Shown here one piece after another: positions 1 through 6,830 of a stretch of 7,903 nucleotides of DNA. The DNA lies in contig DATFRA010000341.1 in the NCBI GenBank assembly GCA_035263705.1, positions 1-7,903 of the forward strand, read 5' to 3'. Within the stretch, counting starts at the first letter, position 1. The number at the start of each line of letters is the position of its first letter. The DNA comes from DASZHJ01 sp035263705 (lineage in GTDB: Bacteria > Pseudomonadota > Alphaproteobacteria > ATCC43930 > CGMCC-115725). The notes under the pieces are model-generated. The model worked only from the letters and a program-made list of their open reading frames with translations, ran no database searches and was not told where the DNA came from. Made by a program: the position numbers and the translations under genes.

Positions 1-1214
1 GCGGCTGCGACGCGGCCTTCCTCGATCTCCATGGCGCCATGGTGGCGGAGACCACGCCCGATGGCGAAGGCACGCTCCTCCAGGAGATTCGCACCATCGC
101 GCCGGAGTTGCCGATCGCCGTCACCTGCGACCTTCACGCGAACCTCACCGAGGCGATGGTGCAAAACTGCACCGCGCTCATCGGTTACAAGACCTACCCG
201 CACGTCGATATGGAGGTGGTGGGCGAGCAGGTCGGGCGCGTCCTCGTGCGCGCGCTCGAGGGGGAGATACGTCCCGTTATGGGCTGGGACCAGCGGCCGC
301 TCCTGGCACAGACCTTGCGCATGGGCACCGATGACGAGCCCTTCAAGGCGCTCATCCGGCTCGCGCGCGAGGAAGAAGCGAGGGGCATGCTGGCCGCGAC
401 CGTGTTCGGCGGTTTCCCGCTCGCCGATTTCACGGACGCCGGCATGTCCGCGATCTCGGTCGCCGACGGCAATCGTGGCGCTGCGACCGCCTCGGCGCGA
501 CGGTTGATGGATTTCGCCTGGGAGCAGCGACAAGAGCTGCTCTATCGGCCGGAGCCGCTCGCACAGGCGGTCGCGCGCGCGAAGGCGATCACCGACGGCC
601 CCGTGCTCCTGCTCGACCACGCCGACAATGTCGGCTCCGGCGGCACCGAGGATGTGATGACGGTGATCGCGGAAGTGCTTCGCCAGGGCCTCGAGGACGT
701 GGCAGTGGCCGCGGTCTGGGATCCGGCCGCCGTGCGGCAGATGGCGCAGGCGGGCGTCGGCGCGACCGTTACGCTCAAGCTCGGCGGCCGCACCGACATG
801 CCCTCGGTCAAGCTCGCGGGCGCGCCGCTCACGATCACCGGTCGCGTGCGCGCGCTCACCGACGGTGAGTGGATTGTGCGCGGTCCCATGTACACCGGCG
901 TCACCGTGAGGATGGGACCGACTGCCGTACTGGATACCGGCACGATGCAGATCGTGGTGGTCTCGCGCCATCACGAACCCTGGGACATCGGCGTCTTCAC
1001 CAGCGTCGGCATCGACCCGCGCATCAAGCGCTACCTGCTGCTGAAGTCGCGCATCCACTATCGCGCGGGGTTCGCGCCGCTCGGACGCGCGACCATCACC
1101 CTCGACGGCGAGGGCGTCACCACCTCGGACAACACGCAGCTCGCGTATGCCCGCGTCCGGCGGCCGATCTTCCCGCTCGATCGCCTGAATGCAGCACCGG
1201 GGAGCCGCGACTGA
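1..1214 (+). CDS. M81-family metallopeptidase (MlrC/microcystinase C-like), 5'-truncated
   Basis: The reading frame is already open at the left edge (first full codon at base 3), so the start lies outside the window. About 403 residues are visible; family members are usually near 500, so roughly the first 90-100 residues are missing. Visible motifs are LHGAM (visible residues 9-13), DLHAN (43-47) and YPHVD (65-69). Their Asp/His residues are the likely metal ligands of the N-terminal MlrC_N domain. The C-terminal half carries the MlrC_C hallmarks: a 'GPVLLLDHADN' segment followed by glycines and a 'WDPAAVRQM' segment. The family is named after MlrC, which cleaves linearised microcystin peptides. 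Most homologues sit in bacteria that never meet microcystin and have unknown, probably amidase- or peptidase-like, substrates, so a microcystin role should not be assumed. The next gene starts 3 bp after the stop. An ATG at base 39 is an internal Met, not the start. Confidence 0.9.
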   Translation, partial: GCDAAFLDLHGAMVAETTPDGEGTLLQEIRTIAPELPIAVTCDLHANLTEAMVQNCTALIGYKTYPHVDMEVVGEQVGRVLVRALEGEIRPVMGWDQRPLLAQTLRMGTDDEPFKALIRLAREEEARGMLAATVFGGFPLADFTDAGMSAISVADGNRGAATASARRLMDFAWEQRQELLYRPEPLAQAVARAKAITDGPVLLLDHADNVGSGGTEDVMTVIAEVLRQGLEDVAVAAVWDPAAVRQMAQAGVGATVTLKLGGRTDMPSVKLAGAPLTITGRVRALTDGEWIVRGPMYTGVTVRMGPTAVLDTGTMQIVVVSRHHEPWDIGVFTSVGIDPRIKRYLLLKSRIHYRAGFAPLGRATITLDGEGVTTSDNTQLAYARVRRPIFPLDRLNAAPGSRD

Positions 1215-1217
1215 TCC

Positions 1218-1673
1218 ATGCGGAGACATCTGGTTCTGCTCCCGGTGCTCGCGCTCTGTGCCGCGAGTCCCGTCTTTGCCGGCGAGTCTCCGATCGTCGC
1301 GAGCGACGCCTGGGCTCGCCCGACCCTCAAGGGCACGCGCACCGGCGCGGTCTATCTCATGCTCGACAATCGTGGCGCCGCCGGCGACCGCCTGGTGGGC
1401 ATCAGCACGCCGGTGGCGGAGCGCGCGGAAGTTCACGAAGATGTCACGGCGAACGGCGTCATGAGCATGAAGCCGATGCCTGATCTCGCGTTGCCGGCGG
1501 GAGCCCGCACGGCCATCGAACCCGGGCACTATCACATCATGCTGACCGGCGTGAAAGTAGCGCTCAGCGCCGGCGACAGCTTCCCGATCACCCTCACTTT
1601 CGCAAGCGCGCCGCCGCTCGAGGTCAGCGTCGCCGTGACGCGGACGCCGCCCAACTCCGCCTCGGCGCCCTGA
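1218..1673 (+). CDS. periplasmic copper chaperone PCu(A)C
   Basis: A 151-residue secreted protein. Residues 1-21 form a signal peptide (MRRH, a hydrophobic run, then SPVFAG, with likely cleavage near A21). The mature part is a cupredoxin-like PCu(A)C (formerly DUF461) domain. It contains the exact copper site signature H-x10-M-x21-H-x-M as H73, M84, H106 and M108. Proteins of this family bind Cu(I) in the periplasm and, in characterised cases, deliver it to the Cu(A) or Cu(B) site of cytochrome c oxidase, often together with Sco proteins. No Sco or oxidase gene is visible here. The start ATG follows the upstream stop by only 3 bp, and the G-rich ribosome-binding stretch (GGGGAG, 1199-1204) lies inside the end of the peptidase gene. 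Co-transcription and translational coupling are therefore likely, although no functional link between the two is known to me. Confidence 0.92.
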   Translation: MRRHLVLLPVLALCAASPVFAGESPIVASDAWARPTLKGTRTGAVYLMLDNRGAAGDRLVGISTPVAERAEVHEDVTANGVMSMKPMPDLALPAGARTAIEPGHYHIMLTGVKVALSAGDSFPITLTFASAPPLEVSVAVTRTPPNSASAP

Positions 1674-1876
1674 GGATCCGCCTTGACCGGACCCTGAGGA
1701 CGCGCGACACACTAGGGCACCGTTCGCTGCCGGGGATGTCGATCGAGAGCGGGTGCGCCGCGCGCTCTGCCACGGCAGATGCGGTGCTCGCGTGGAAATA
1801 AAGATGCGGACCAAGCGTTATTCAGTCGGAGGTTTTGCGGGGGTCCCGTTTGGCGCTTACCCCTGGAGGTCCGACA
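1674..1876. other. 203-bp intergenic region upstream of the Tyr-rich lipoprotein gene
   Basis: This gap shows no convincing gene. The 9-mer CCCTGAGGA occurs twice, at 1668-1676 (overlapping the upstream stop codon) and at 1692-1700. The right half is richer in A/T (around 1796-1825) and probably carries the promoter of the following gene, but I cannot pick -35/-10 boxes with confidence. No strong rho-independent terminator is apparent after the copper chaperone gene. Confidence 0.4.
1865..1870 (+). promoter_or_regulatory. Shine-Dalgarno GGAGGT that fixes the lipoprotein start
   Basis: GGAGGT lies 6 nt before the ATG at 1877. It makes this ATG a far better start than the in-frame TTG at 1835, and it places a clean lipoprotein signal peptide at the N-terminus. 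Confidence 0.75.
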
Positions 1877-2137
1877 ATGCGGTTGAGATCAGCGCTCACC
1901 ATGCTTCTTCTGGGCGGGCTCGGCTTGGGCCTGTCCGCCTGCTATTACGCGCCGGCGCCCGGTTACTACGATTCCGGCTACTACGGCTCCGGCTACTACG
2001 GTTCCGGCTATTATGGTTCCGGCTATTACTACGGTGGCCCAAGTTACTACGCCGGCCCGGCCTATTACGGCCCCTCGGTCGGGGTCTATTACAGCGGCCG
2101 CTGGGGCGGTTGGGATCGCGATCGTCGCTGGCACTGA
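1877..2137 (+). CDS. small Tyr/Gly-repeat lipoprotein, hypothetical
   Basis: An 86-residue protein starting at the ATG with a strong ribosome-binding site. Residues 1-21 are a lipoprotein signal peptide (MRLRS, a Leu/Gly-rich core, then lipobox L19-S20-A21-C22), so the mature protein should be lipid-anchored through C22. Almost all of the mature part is low-complexity: G-Y-Y-D/G-S units in tandem, then YYYGGPSYYAGPAYYGPS, ending in a Trp/Arg-rich tail (RWGGWDRDRRWH). No catalytic domain is recognisable. Short Tyr/Gly-rich lipoproteins are common in alphaproteobacteria and are generally of unknown role; a surface or periplasmic structural role is only a guess. The stop is 49 bp before the DUF882 hydrolase gene on the same strand, so the two may share a transcript. 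The low-complexity sequence makes homology searching unreliable. Confidence 0.8.
   Translation: MRLRSALTMLLLGGLGLGLSACYYAPAPGYYDSGYYGSGYYGSGYYGSGYYYGGPSYYAGPAYYGPSVGVYYSGRWGGWDRDRRWH
1961..2020 (+). repeat. four tandem 15-bp coding repeats (GYY[D/G]S)
   Basis: Four consecutive 15-bp units, GGCTACTACGGCTCC and variants, start at 1961, 1976, 1991 and 2006, and a partial fifth follows at 2021. Each encodes Gly-Tyr-Tyr-Gly-Ser (Asp in place of the second Gly in the first unit). The copies differ mainly at synonymous third positions (TAC/TAT, GGC/GGT, TCC/TTC-free), which suggests the peptide pattern is kept while the DNA diverges. The array could expand or contract by slippage in whole codons. 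Confidence 0.85.
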
Positions 2138-2186
2138 TCGAGATCGGATTTGATGGGGCCGCCCGCGCGCGGGGCGGGGACTTCGC

Positions 2187-2891
2187 GTGACCGGCGCGCT
2201 TTGGCGGCGGCGCGATCTCCTGATCGCGACCGGCCTCACCATCCTGGCACCCGGCAGCATCGCTCCCGGCGACGCGGCGCCGGCCGCGCTCGCGCGCCCG
2301 TCGTTCCCGCGGCGCCTGAAGTTGAAGAACGTTCACACTGGTGAAACCTTCGATGGTCCCTATCGCGACGGCACCGGGCCCATTCCCGACGCCGTCAGCG
2401 ATCTCGCGCATTTCCTGCGCGACTTCCATGCGAACAAAGTCGGGCCGATCGATGTCGGCACGCTCGATTTTCTCGCCGACGTGATGGACGCGATCGGCGT
2501 GAGCGACGCCACCGTGCTATCGGCCTATCGCACGCCCGAGACCAACGCGCGGCTGCGCGCCAGGGTGTTCGGCGTCGCCGAGAAGAGCCAGCACATGTAT
2601 GGGCGCGCGATCGACGTCTCCTTCGACCGGCGCCTCGTCGATGCCGAGACGGTCGCCCGCCGCATGGCGCGCGGCGGCGTCGGCTGGTATCCGCGCTCGC
2701 ACTTCGTGCACCTCGACACCGGGCCGACGCGGAGCTGGGAGATGGACGGCGCGGGTCTCGACCGCGTGCTCTCCGCGGGCGGCGACGCCGGACGGGTTCT
2801 TCACGAGCGCCAGGCGCCGCTCAGGGTCGCCGACCGGCTCGCGCGGCACCGCGCGCTCGCGCGCAACGAGTTCCTACACCGAAAGCCGTAA
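2187..2891 (+). CDS. DUF882 / YcbK (MepK)-like peptidoglycan hydrolase, M15-type fold
   Basis: A 234-residue protein starting with GTG, preceded by a G-rich stretch. The N-terminus has a twin-arginine-like signal (WRRRDLLIATGL, residues 6-17, with an Ala-rich region ending near residue 36). E. coli YcbK, a DUF882 protein, is a known Tat substrate. The domain covers about residues 42-182. It contains SAYRTPETN (112-120), then H136 and D143 within SQHMYGRAIDVSF, and SHFVHLDTG (171-179) with H175. H136, D143 and H175 match the zinc-ligand pattern of M15-like peptidases. E. coli MepK cleaves peptidoglycan cross-links, so a periplasmic endopeptidase role is likely. An Arg-rich tail (about 195-234) lies beyond the usual domain and has no recognisable function. 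The stop is 11 bp from the end of the convergent gene, leaving no room for a dedicated terminator. Confidence 0.88.
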   Translation: MTGALWRRRDLLIATGLTILAPGSIAPGDAAPAALARPSFPRRLKLKNVHTGETFDGPYRDGTGPIPDAVSDLAHFLRDFHANKVGPIDVGTLDFLADVMDAIGVSDATVLSAYRTPETNARLRARVFGVAEKSQHMYGRAIDVSFDRRLVDAETVARRMARGGVGWYPRSHFVHLDTGPTRSWEMDGAGLDRVLSAGGDAGRVLHERQAPLRVADRLARHRALARNEFLHRKP

Positions 2892-2902
2892 TCGGCCGCG
2901 GC

Positions 2903-3370
2903 TCAACGCGGGCAGTATAGGCGCTGCTGCACCTCGGCGAGCACGATCGGATCGAAGAACGCACCGGCGCAGCCGGCGTTATAGTTGTCGACCGCGCTGT
3001 TGTAGCGCTCGACAACGGCGTTGTAGGCCGGCGTCGCCTCGTCTTGGAACGAGCGCTGCGCCGCGTCACGCTGATCGAGCAACCTCTGGAACGCCTCGAT
3101 CTGTTCGCGGTCGTTGACGTTTATCCGCGTCCGGACGGTGTCGACCTCGCTCTCGAGCGCCGCATACCGCCGGCGCGATTCCTCGTAGATCTGGAACTGC
3201 CGGTCGAGCGCCGCCTTGAGCTCGTCAACCACGCGATTCTGGCAAAGGCAGTACGCGATCTGCTGCGGTGAGCGCAGCAGAACCTGCGCGGAAACCGGAG
3301 CTGCCGGGCTCGCCGTCGCGACCAGCGCGATCGCGAGCCGCCAACGCACCGCCCAAACCATCGTCGCCAT
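2903..3370 (-). CDS. secreted four-cysteine helical protein, hypothetical
   Basis: A 155-residue protein that I do not recognise as a named family. Residues 1-28 look like a Sec signal peptide (WRLAIALVATASPAAPVSA, cleavage probably after A28). The mature part is mainly helical and charged. Residues about 48-128 have coiled-coil character (VVDELKAALDRQFQIYEESRRR, EAFQRLLDQRDAAQRSF in outline), with many Arg, Glu and Gln. Four cysteines sit at the two ends: C41 and C43 in an AYCLCQ motif, and C134 and C153 near the C-terminus. Two disulfides clamping a helical hairpin would explain this, which fits a periplasmic location. A purine-rich ribosome-binding site (GGGAAGGG) lies just before the ATG; an alternative ATG is three codons in. 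The gene is convergent with the DUF882 hydrolase and divergent from the OmpA-like lipoprotein. Confidence 0.72.
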   Translation of the reverse strand: MATMVWAVRWRLAIALVATASPAAPVSAQVLLRSPQQIAYCLCQNRVVDELKAALDRQFQIYEESRRRYAALESEVDTVRTRINVNDREQIEAFQRLLDQRDAAQRSFQDEATPAYNAVVERYNSAVDNYNAGCAGAFFDPIVLAEVQQRLYCPR

Positions 3371-3606
3371 CGAATCCCTTCCCGCCCTTGGACTGGTCCG
3401 AGCCTAGCGGCTCGCCCGCGGGAAGGAAACCGCCGACGAGAACATTCATCCCAAAGGGTATTGCCGAGGCAAAAACGTGACCCTCGAAGCTTGCCCAGAA
3501 TTCGCCCAAGTAAGGCCCAGGCAAGTCCTAAATTCCAGCTCAACCTGTAGCCGTGCCGCTGCTTCCCTTGCACGGCCCTGATACTTGATCTCAGGAGGGA
3601 AAGACA
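3371..3606. promoter_or_regulatory. divergent intergenic region between the four-Cys protein and the OmpA-like lipoprotein
   Basis: This 236-bp region separates two divergent genes and must hold both promoters, though I cannot assign boxes firmly. It contains an inverted repeat with 7-bp arms, GCCGTGC (3550-3556) and GCACGGC (3570-3576), with a 13-nt loop, upstream of the ribosome-binding site of the lipoprotein gene. A weaker pair, CTTGCC (3490-3495) and GGCAAG (3520-3525), lies further up. No credible gene is seen inside. Confidence 0.45.
3593..3598 (+). promoter_or_regulatory. strong Shine-Dalgarno AGGAGG
   Basis: A near-perfect anti-16S match lies 8 nt before the ATG at 3607. It fixes the start of the OmpA-like lipoprotein and suggests high translation. 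Confidence 0.8.
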
Positions 3607-4071
3607 ATGAACAGCACCAGCAGGAGCTTGAGGTATTTCGCAGCCATCGCCGCGGCGCTCACTCTCGCAAGCTGCTCGACCCTCGATTCAGAGGACGCCG
3701 CCCAGGCAAACCTCGCCGCGCAGCACCGGTTCAACGTCTATTTCGATATCGCCAAGACCGACCTGACGCCCGAGGCCCAGCAGGTGATCGACCGGGCGGT
3801 CGCCGAGGCCAATCGTAACACCAACGCCAAGATCCTCGTGGTCGCCCCCGAGACCGACACCAAGGCGCGTCGCACGAACACCGTGCAGGCGCTGGTCGCC
3901 GCCGGTATCTCGGCCGAGCGCATCGACGCGCGCTGGATCGGCCCGCAGGAGTCACCGCCCGCCGGCGTCCGCGATCCCCGCAGTCGTGTGGTGCAGATCA
4001 GCTTCGAGCCCGACATTAGCGCCGGCAGCGAGCCCTCGAAGATTCTCGTGTCGAAGCGAGTTGGCGACTAG
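3607..4071 (+). CDS. OmpA-like lipoprotein with a contracted OmpA domain
   Basis: A 154-residue protein. Residues 1-22 are a lipoprotein signal (FAAIAAALTLAS, then C23), so it should be lipid-anchored. Residues about 42-134 resemble the peptidoglycan-binding OmpA C-terminal domain. They include FNVYFDIAKTDLTPEAQQVID (42-62, in the place of the usual FDxxxxxLTxxA), a TD pair at T83-D84, ISAERIDARWIG (101-112), and a final R-x-R-V-V-Q-I (125-131). The central N-x-x-LS-x-x-RA helix start that contributes the conserved Arg is shortened: TD is followed almost directly by KARRTNTVQALVAAG. The usual peptidoglycan diaminopimelate contact may therefore be altered or lost. The likely role is outer-membrane/peptidoglycan association, by family analogy. 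A very strong ribosome-binding site precedes it and a strong terminator follows, so it is probably a single-gene transcript that is well expressed. Confidence 0.8.
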   Translation: MNSTSRSLRYFAAIAAALTLASCSTLDSEDAAQANLAAQHRFNVYFDIAKTDLTPEAQQVIDRAVAEANRNTNAKILVVAPETDTKARRTNTVQALVAAGISAERIDARWIGPQESPPAGVRDPRSRVVQISFEPDISAGSEPSKILVSKRVGD

Positions 4072-4092
4072 CGTCGCGTGACGACAGAGCTG

Positions 4093-4128
4093 GAAGGCGG
4101 CACCGCCCCCGCGGTGCCGCCTTCTTTT
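4093..4128 (+). terminator. rho-independent terminator after the OmpA-like lipoprotein gene
   Basis: A perfect 14-bp stem has left arm 4093-4106 (core AAGGCGGCACCGC) and right arm 4111-4124 (core GCGGTGCCGCCTT), joined by a CCCC loop. It is followed by a T-rich tail (CTTTT to 4128). It begins 21 bp past the stop at 4071. The T-tract is on the + strand side only, so it mainly serves the + gene. The hairpin also lies just beyond the end (4145) of the convergent dehydrogenase gene and may help terminate that transcript. Confidence 0.9.
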
Positions 4129-4144
4129 CGCCGCGCGGCCTTGG

Positions 4145-4963
4145 TCAGTCGAGAAAGAGGTCCTTCGTCAGGGGCTTCGCGGCATCGACGGCGTAAGCGC
4201 TGAGGTCGGTGACGCCGGCGCGGGCCAGGACGTCCTCGTCAATGAGGAAATTCCCGGTGAGCGCTCGGCTCGGCTGGGTCAGGATCCAGTGCGCGGCGTC
4301 GGCGAGGATCTCGGGCTTGCGGCCGCGGCCTGGATCGACGCCGGGAATCATCTGGAGCGCCGCCGTCGCGATGATGGTGCGCGGCCAGAGCGCGTTCACG
4401 GCGATGCCGGCGGACCGAAATTCCTCCGCCATGCCGAGGACGCAGAGGCTCATGCCGTATTTCGCGATGGTATAGGCGACGTGGGGCGCGAACCAGCGCG
4501 CGCCCATGTTGAGCGGCGGGGACAGCGTGAGAATGTGCGGATTGGCCGCGCGCTTCAGGTGCGGCAAGGAGGCTTGGGAGCAGAGGAAGCTGCCGCGGGT
4601 GTTGATCCCGATCATGAGGTCGAAGCGCTTGATCGGCGTCTCCAGCGTGCCCGTGAGACTGATCGCGCTCGCATTGTTGACGAGGATATCAATGCCGCCG
4701 AAGCGCTTCAGGGTGGCCTCGACCGCCGCCTGCACCTGATCCTCGAAACGGATGTCGGTCATCACCGGCAGCGCCTGGCCGCCCGCGGCCTCGATCTCCT
4801 TGGCGGCAGTGAAGATGGTGCCCGGCAGTTTCGGATGCGCCTCCGTGGTCTTGGCGACGATCGCCACATTCGCGCCATCGCGCGCGGCCCTGAGCGCGAT
4901 CGCGAGGCCAATGCCGCGCGACGCGCCGGTAATGAAGAGGGTCTTTCCTTTGAGATCCGCCAT
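4145..4963 (-). CDS. short-chain dehydrogenase/reductase, HSDL2-like
   Basis: A 272-residue classical SDR with a Rossmann fold for NAD(P)(H). The cofactor motif TGASRGIG is at 12-19, NNAS at 96-99, and the catalytic tetrad is N121, S148, Y164 and K168 (YTIAK). The sequence resembles the bacterial relatives of hydroxysteroid dehydrogenase-like protein 2 over its whole length, including the SPPLN (148-152), ALWPRT (191-196) and TGNF-ID-E (237-244) segments. The substrate is not established in this group; an acyl-CoA- or steroid-like carbonyl/alcohol is possible. The start at 4963 (MADLKGKTLF) is preferred over the longer frame beginning at 5017. GGGAG lies 6 nt upstream, and the family begins a few residues before the glycine motif. 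The C-terminus ends DLFLD, a typical short tail, and the SCP2 domain of animal HSDL2 is absent. It is a separate unit from aceA, 140 bp away. Confidence 0.9.
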   Translation of the reverse strand: MADLKGKTLFITGASRGIGLAIALRAARDGANVAIVAKTTEAHPKLPGTIFTAAKEIEAAGGQALPVMTDIRFEDQVQAAVEATLKRFGGIDILVNNASAISLTGTLETPIKRFDLMIGINTRGSFLCSQASLPHLKRAANPHILTLSPPLNMGARWFAPHVAYTIAKYGMSLCVLGMAEEFRSAGIAVNALWPRTIIATAALQMIPGVDPGRGRKPEILADAAHWILTQPSRALTGNFLIDEDVLARAGVTDLSAYAVDAAKPLTKDLFLD

Positions 4964-5103
4964 CGCTCTCTCCCGGTGCTCGACGGGAGAGGCTAGCGCA
5001 AAAAGGAAGTGGACCACAAAGGCAGTGGGGCGGTGAGAGGAATTGTCGGCGCGGCGCGCCTTCTCACTCTCACTGCGTCACCGCCTCTGTGGTGATCTTC
5101 GGA
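4964..5103. other. intergenic region between the aceA operon end and the dehydrogenase gene
   Basis: This 140-bp gap must contain the end of the aceA-operon transcript and the promoter of the dehydrogenase, both on the - strand. Inverted arms GTGAGAG (5033-5039) and CTCTCAC (5067-5073) enclose a GC-rich loop with the 8-bp palindrome GGCGCGCC (5053-5060). This could fold in RNA and act as a weak terminator, but no T-run follows. No gene is seen. Confidence 0.35.
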
Positions 5104-5358
5104 TCATGTGCGATCGGACTCGAAGCGCTTGAGGCAGCGCTCGGCGGTCTCGATAGCGCCTTGCAGGTGCTTGGAGCGGACCGGGTGCGCCACGGTCGCG
5201 CGGACGTGCTTCAGGAGATGGCCGAAGTGGTGATAGAGCGTGTCGGCGTCCTCGAGCCGGCGCGTCAGGCTCCTGAGATAGTCGTCAAGTTCGCGATCCC
5301 GGAACTTCTCGTGAAAGGCGCGGGATTTGCGGGCGATGTCGTCGGGGGCGTGGCTCAT
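5104..5358 (-). CDS. small His-rich helical protein in the aceA operon, hypothetical
   Basis: An 84-residue protein not assigned to any family I know. The start at 5358 (MSHAPDDIAR) is chosen because GGAAGG lies 8 nt upstream. The longer frame reaching 5598 would run through the end of aceA with low-complexity Ser/Arg sequence and is not credible. The product is highly charged and probably all helical, with no signal peptide or membrane segment, so it should be cytoplasmic. Eight histidines are present (residues 3, 16, 43, 44, 47, 51, 58, 64), five of them in the stretch LYHHFGHLLKHVRATVAH (41-58); one cysteine is at 75. The gene begins 16 bp after the aceA stop, with its ribosome-binding site in that gap, so co-transcription with isocitrate lyase is very likely. 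A role in regulating or assisting the glyoxylate shunt is inferred from position only. Confidence 0.75.
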   Translation of the reverse strand: MSHAPDDIARKSRAFHEKFRDRELDDYLRSLTRRLEDADTLYHHFGHLLKHVRATVAHPVRSKHLQGAIETAERCLKRFESDRT

Positions 5359-5366
5359 GGTGGGTA

Positions 5367-5372
5367 CCTTCC
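5367..5372 (-). promoter_or_regulatory. Shine-Dalgarno GGAAGG for the small aceA-operon gene
   Basis: On the - strand GGAAGG sits 8 nt before the ATG at 5358 and directly after the aceA stop. It supports both the short start and translation of the small gene. Confidence 0.7.
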
Positions 5373-5374
5373 GA

Positions 5375-6658
<1,284 letters not shown>

Positions 6659-6830
6659 AGGACCTCCATGAGGACAAATCTGTTGCGGCGCAATATCGGT
6701 GTAAATAACGCTTGAGGCACGCTCGATTTCCCAGGAAAGGCTTGGAAAAGCGTTAGTTTGTAAAATCTTTACAAGCCGGGTCTGTAAACTGTCCCTTGCT
6801 TAACTTCCGCGCCGCAGCGAGACTCCGGTC
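6659..6830. promoter_or_regulatory. divergent aceA / regulator promoter region
   Basis: This 172-bp intergenic stretch, visibly more A/T-rich than its surroundings, must hold the promoters of aceA (leftward) and the regulator gene (rightward). TGTAAA occurs four times counting both strands: 6700-6705, 6759-6764, 6768-6773 (as TTTACA) and 6783-6788. Two short perfect palindromes also lie here, TTGCG-G-CGCAA (6683-6693) and TTTCC-CA-GGAAA (6727-6738). No -10/-35 pair can be assigned firmly. Confidence 0.75.
6758..6774. promoter_or_regulatory. candidate operator TTGTAAA-N3-TTTACAA for the RamB/PrpR-like regulator
   Basis: A perfect inverted repeat has 7-bp arms (6758-6764 and 6768-6774) and spacer ATC. 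A further half-site, CTGTAAA, follows at 6782-6788. The arms resemble the TTTGCAAA core reported for the actinobacterial regulators RamB and PrpR, differing by T for C. The repeat is centred at 6766, about 108 bp upstream of the aceA start and 65 bp upstream of the regulator start. It is therefore placed to serve both genes. The binding protein is inferred from the neighbouring gene. Confidence 0.65.

Noticed and set aside
39..41. ATG at 39 as the start of the peptidase
   Set aside because: The same frame is open upstream and already encodes the conserved FLDLHGAM motif, so this Met is internal and the gene is cut by the window edge.
1753..2190. A + strand frame encoding an RLLRFRLL-type repeat
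   Set aside because: It is an out-of-frame reading of the GYYGS repeat gene. The correct frame has a strong ribosome-binding site, a signal peptide and a lipobox.
1896..2429. A - strand frame with an SRNR-type repeat
   Set aside because: It is an antisense reading of the same tyrosine repeats and of the start of the DUF882 gene; no domain or ribosome-binding site supports it.
4964..5017. An N-terminal extension of the dehydrogenase to an ATG at 5017
   Set aside because: The extra 18 residues are not typical of the family, and a good ribosome-binding site precedes the ATG at 4963.
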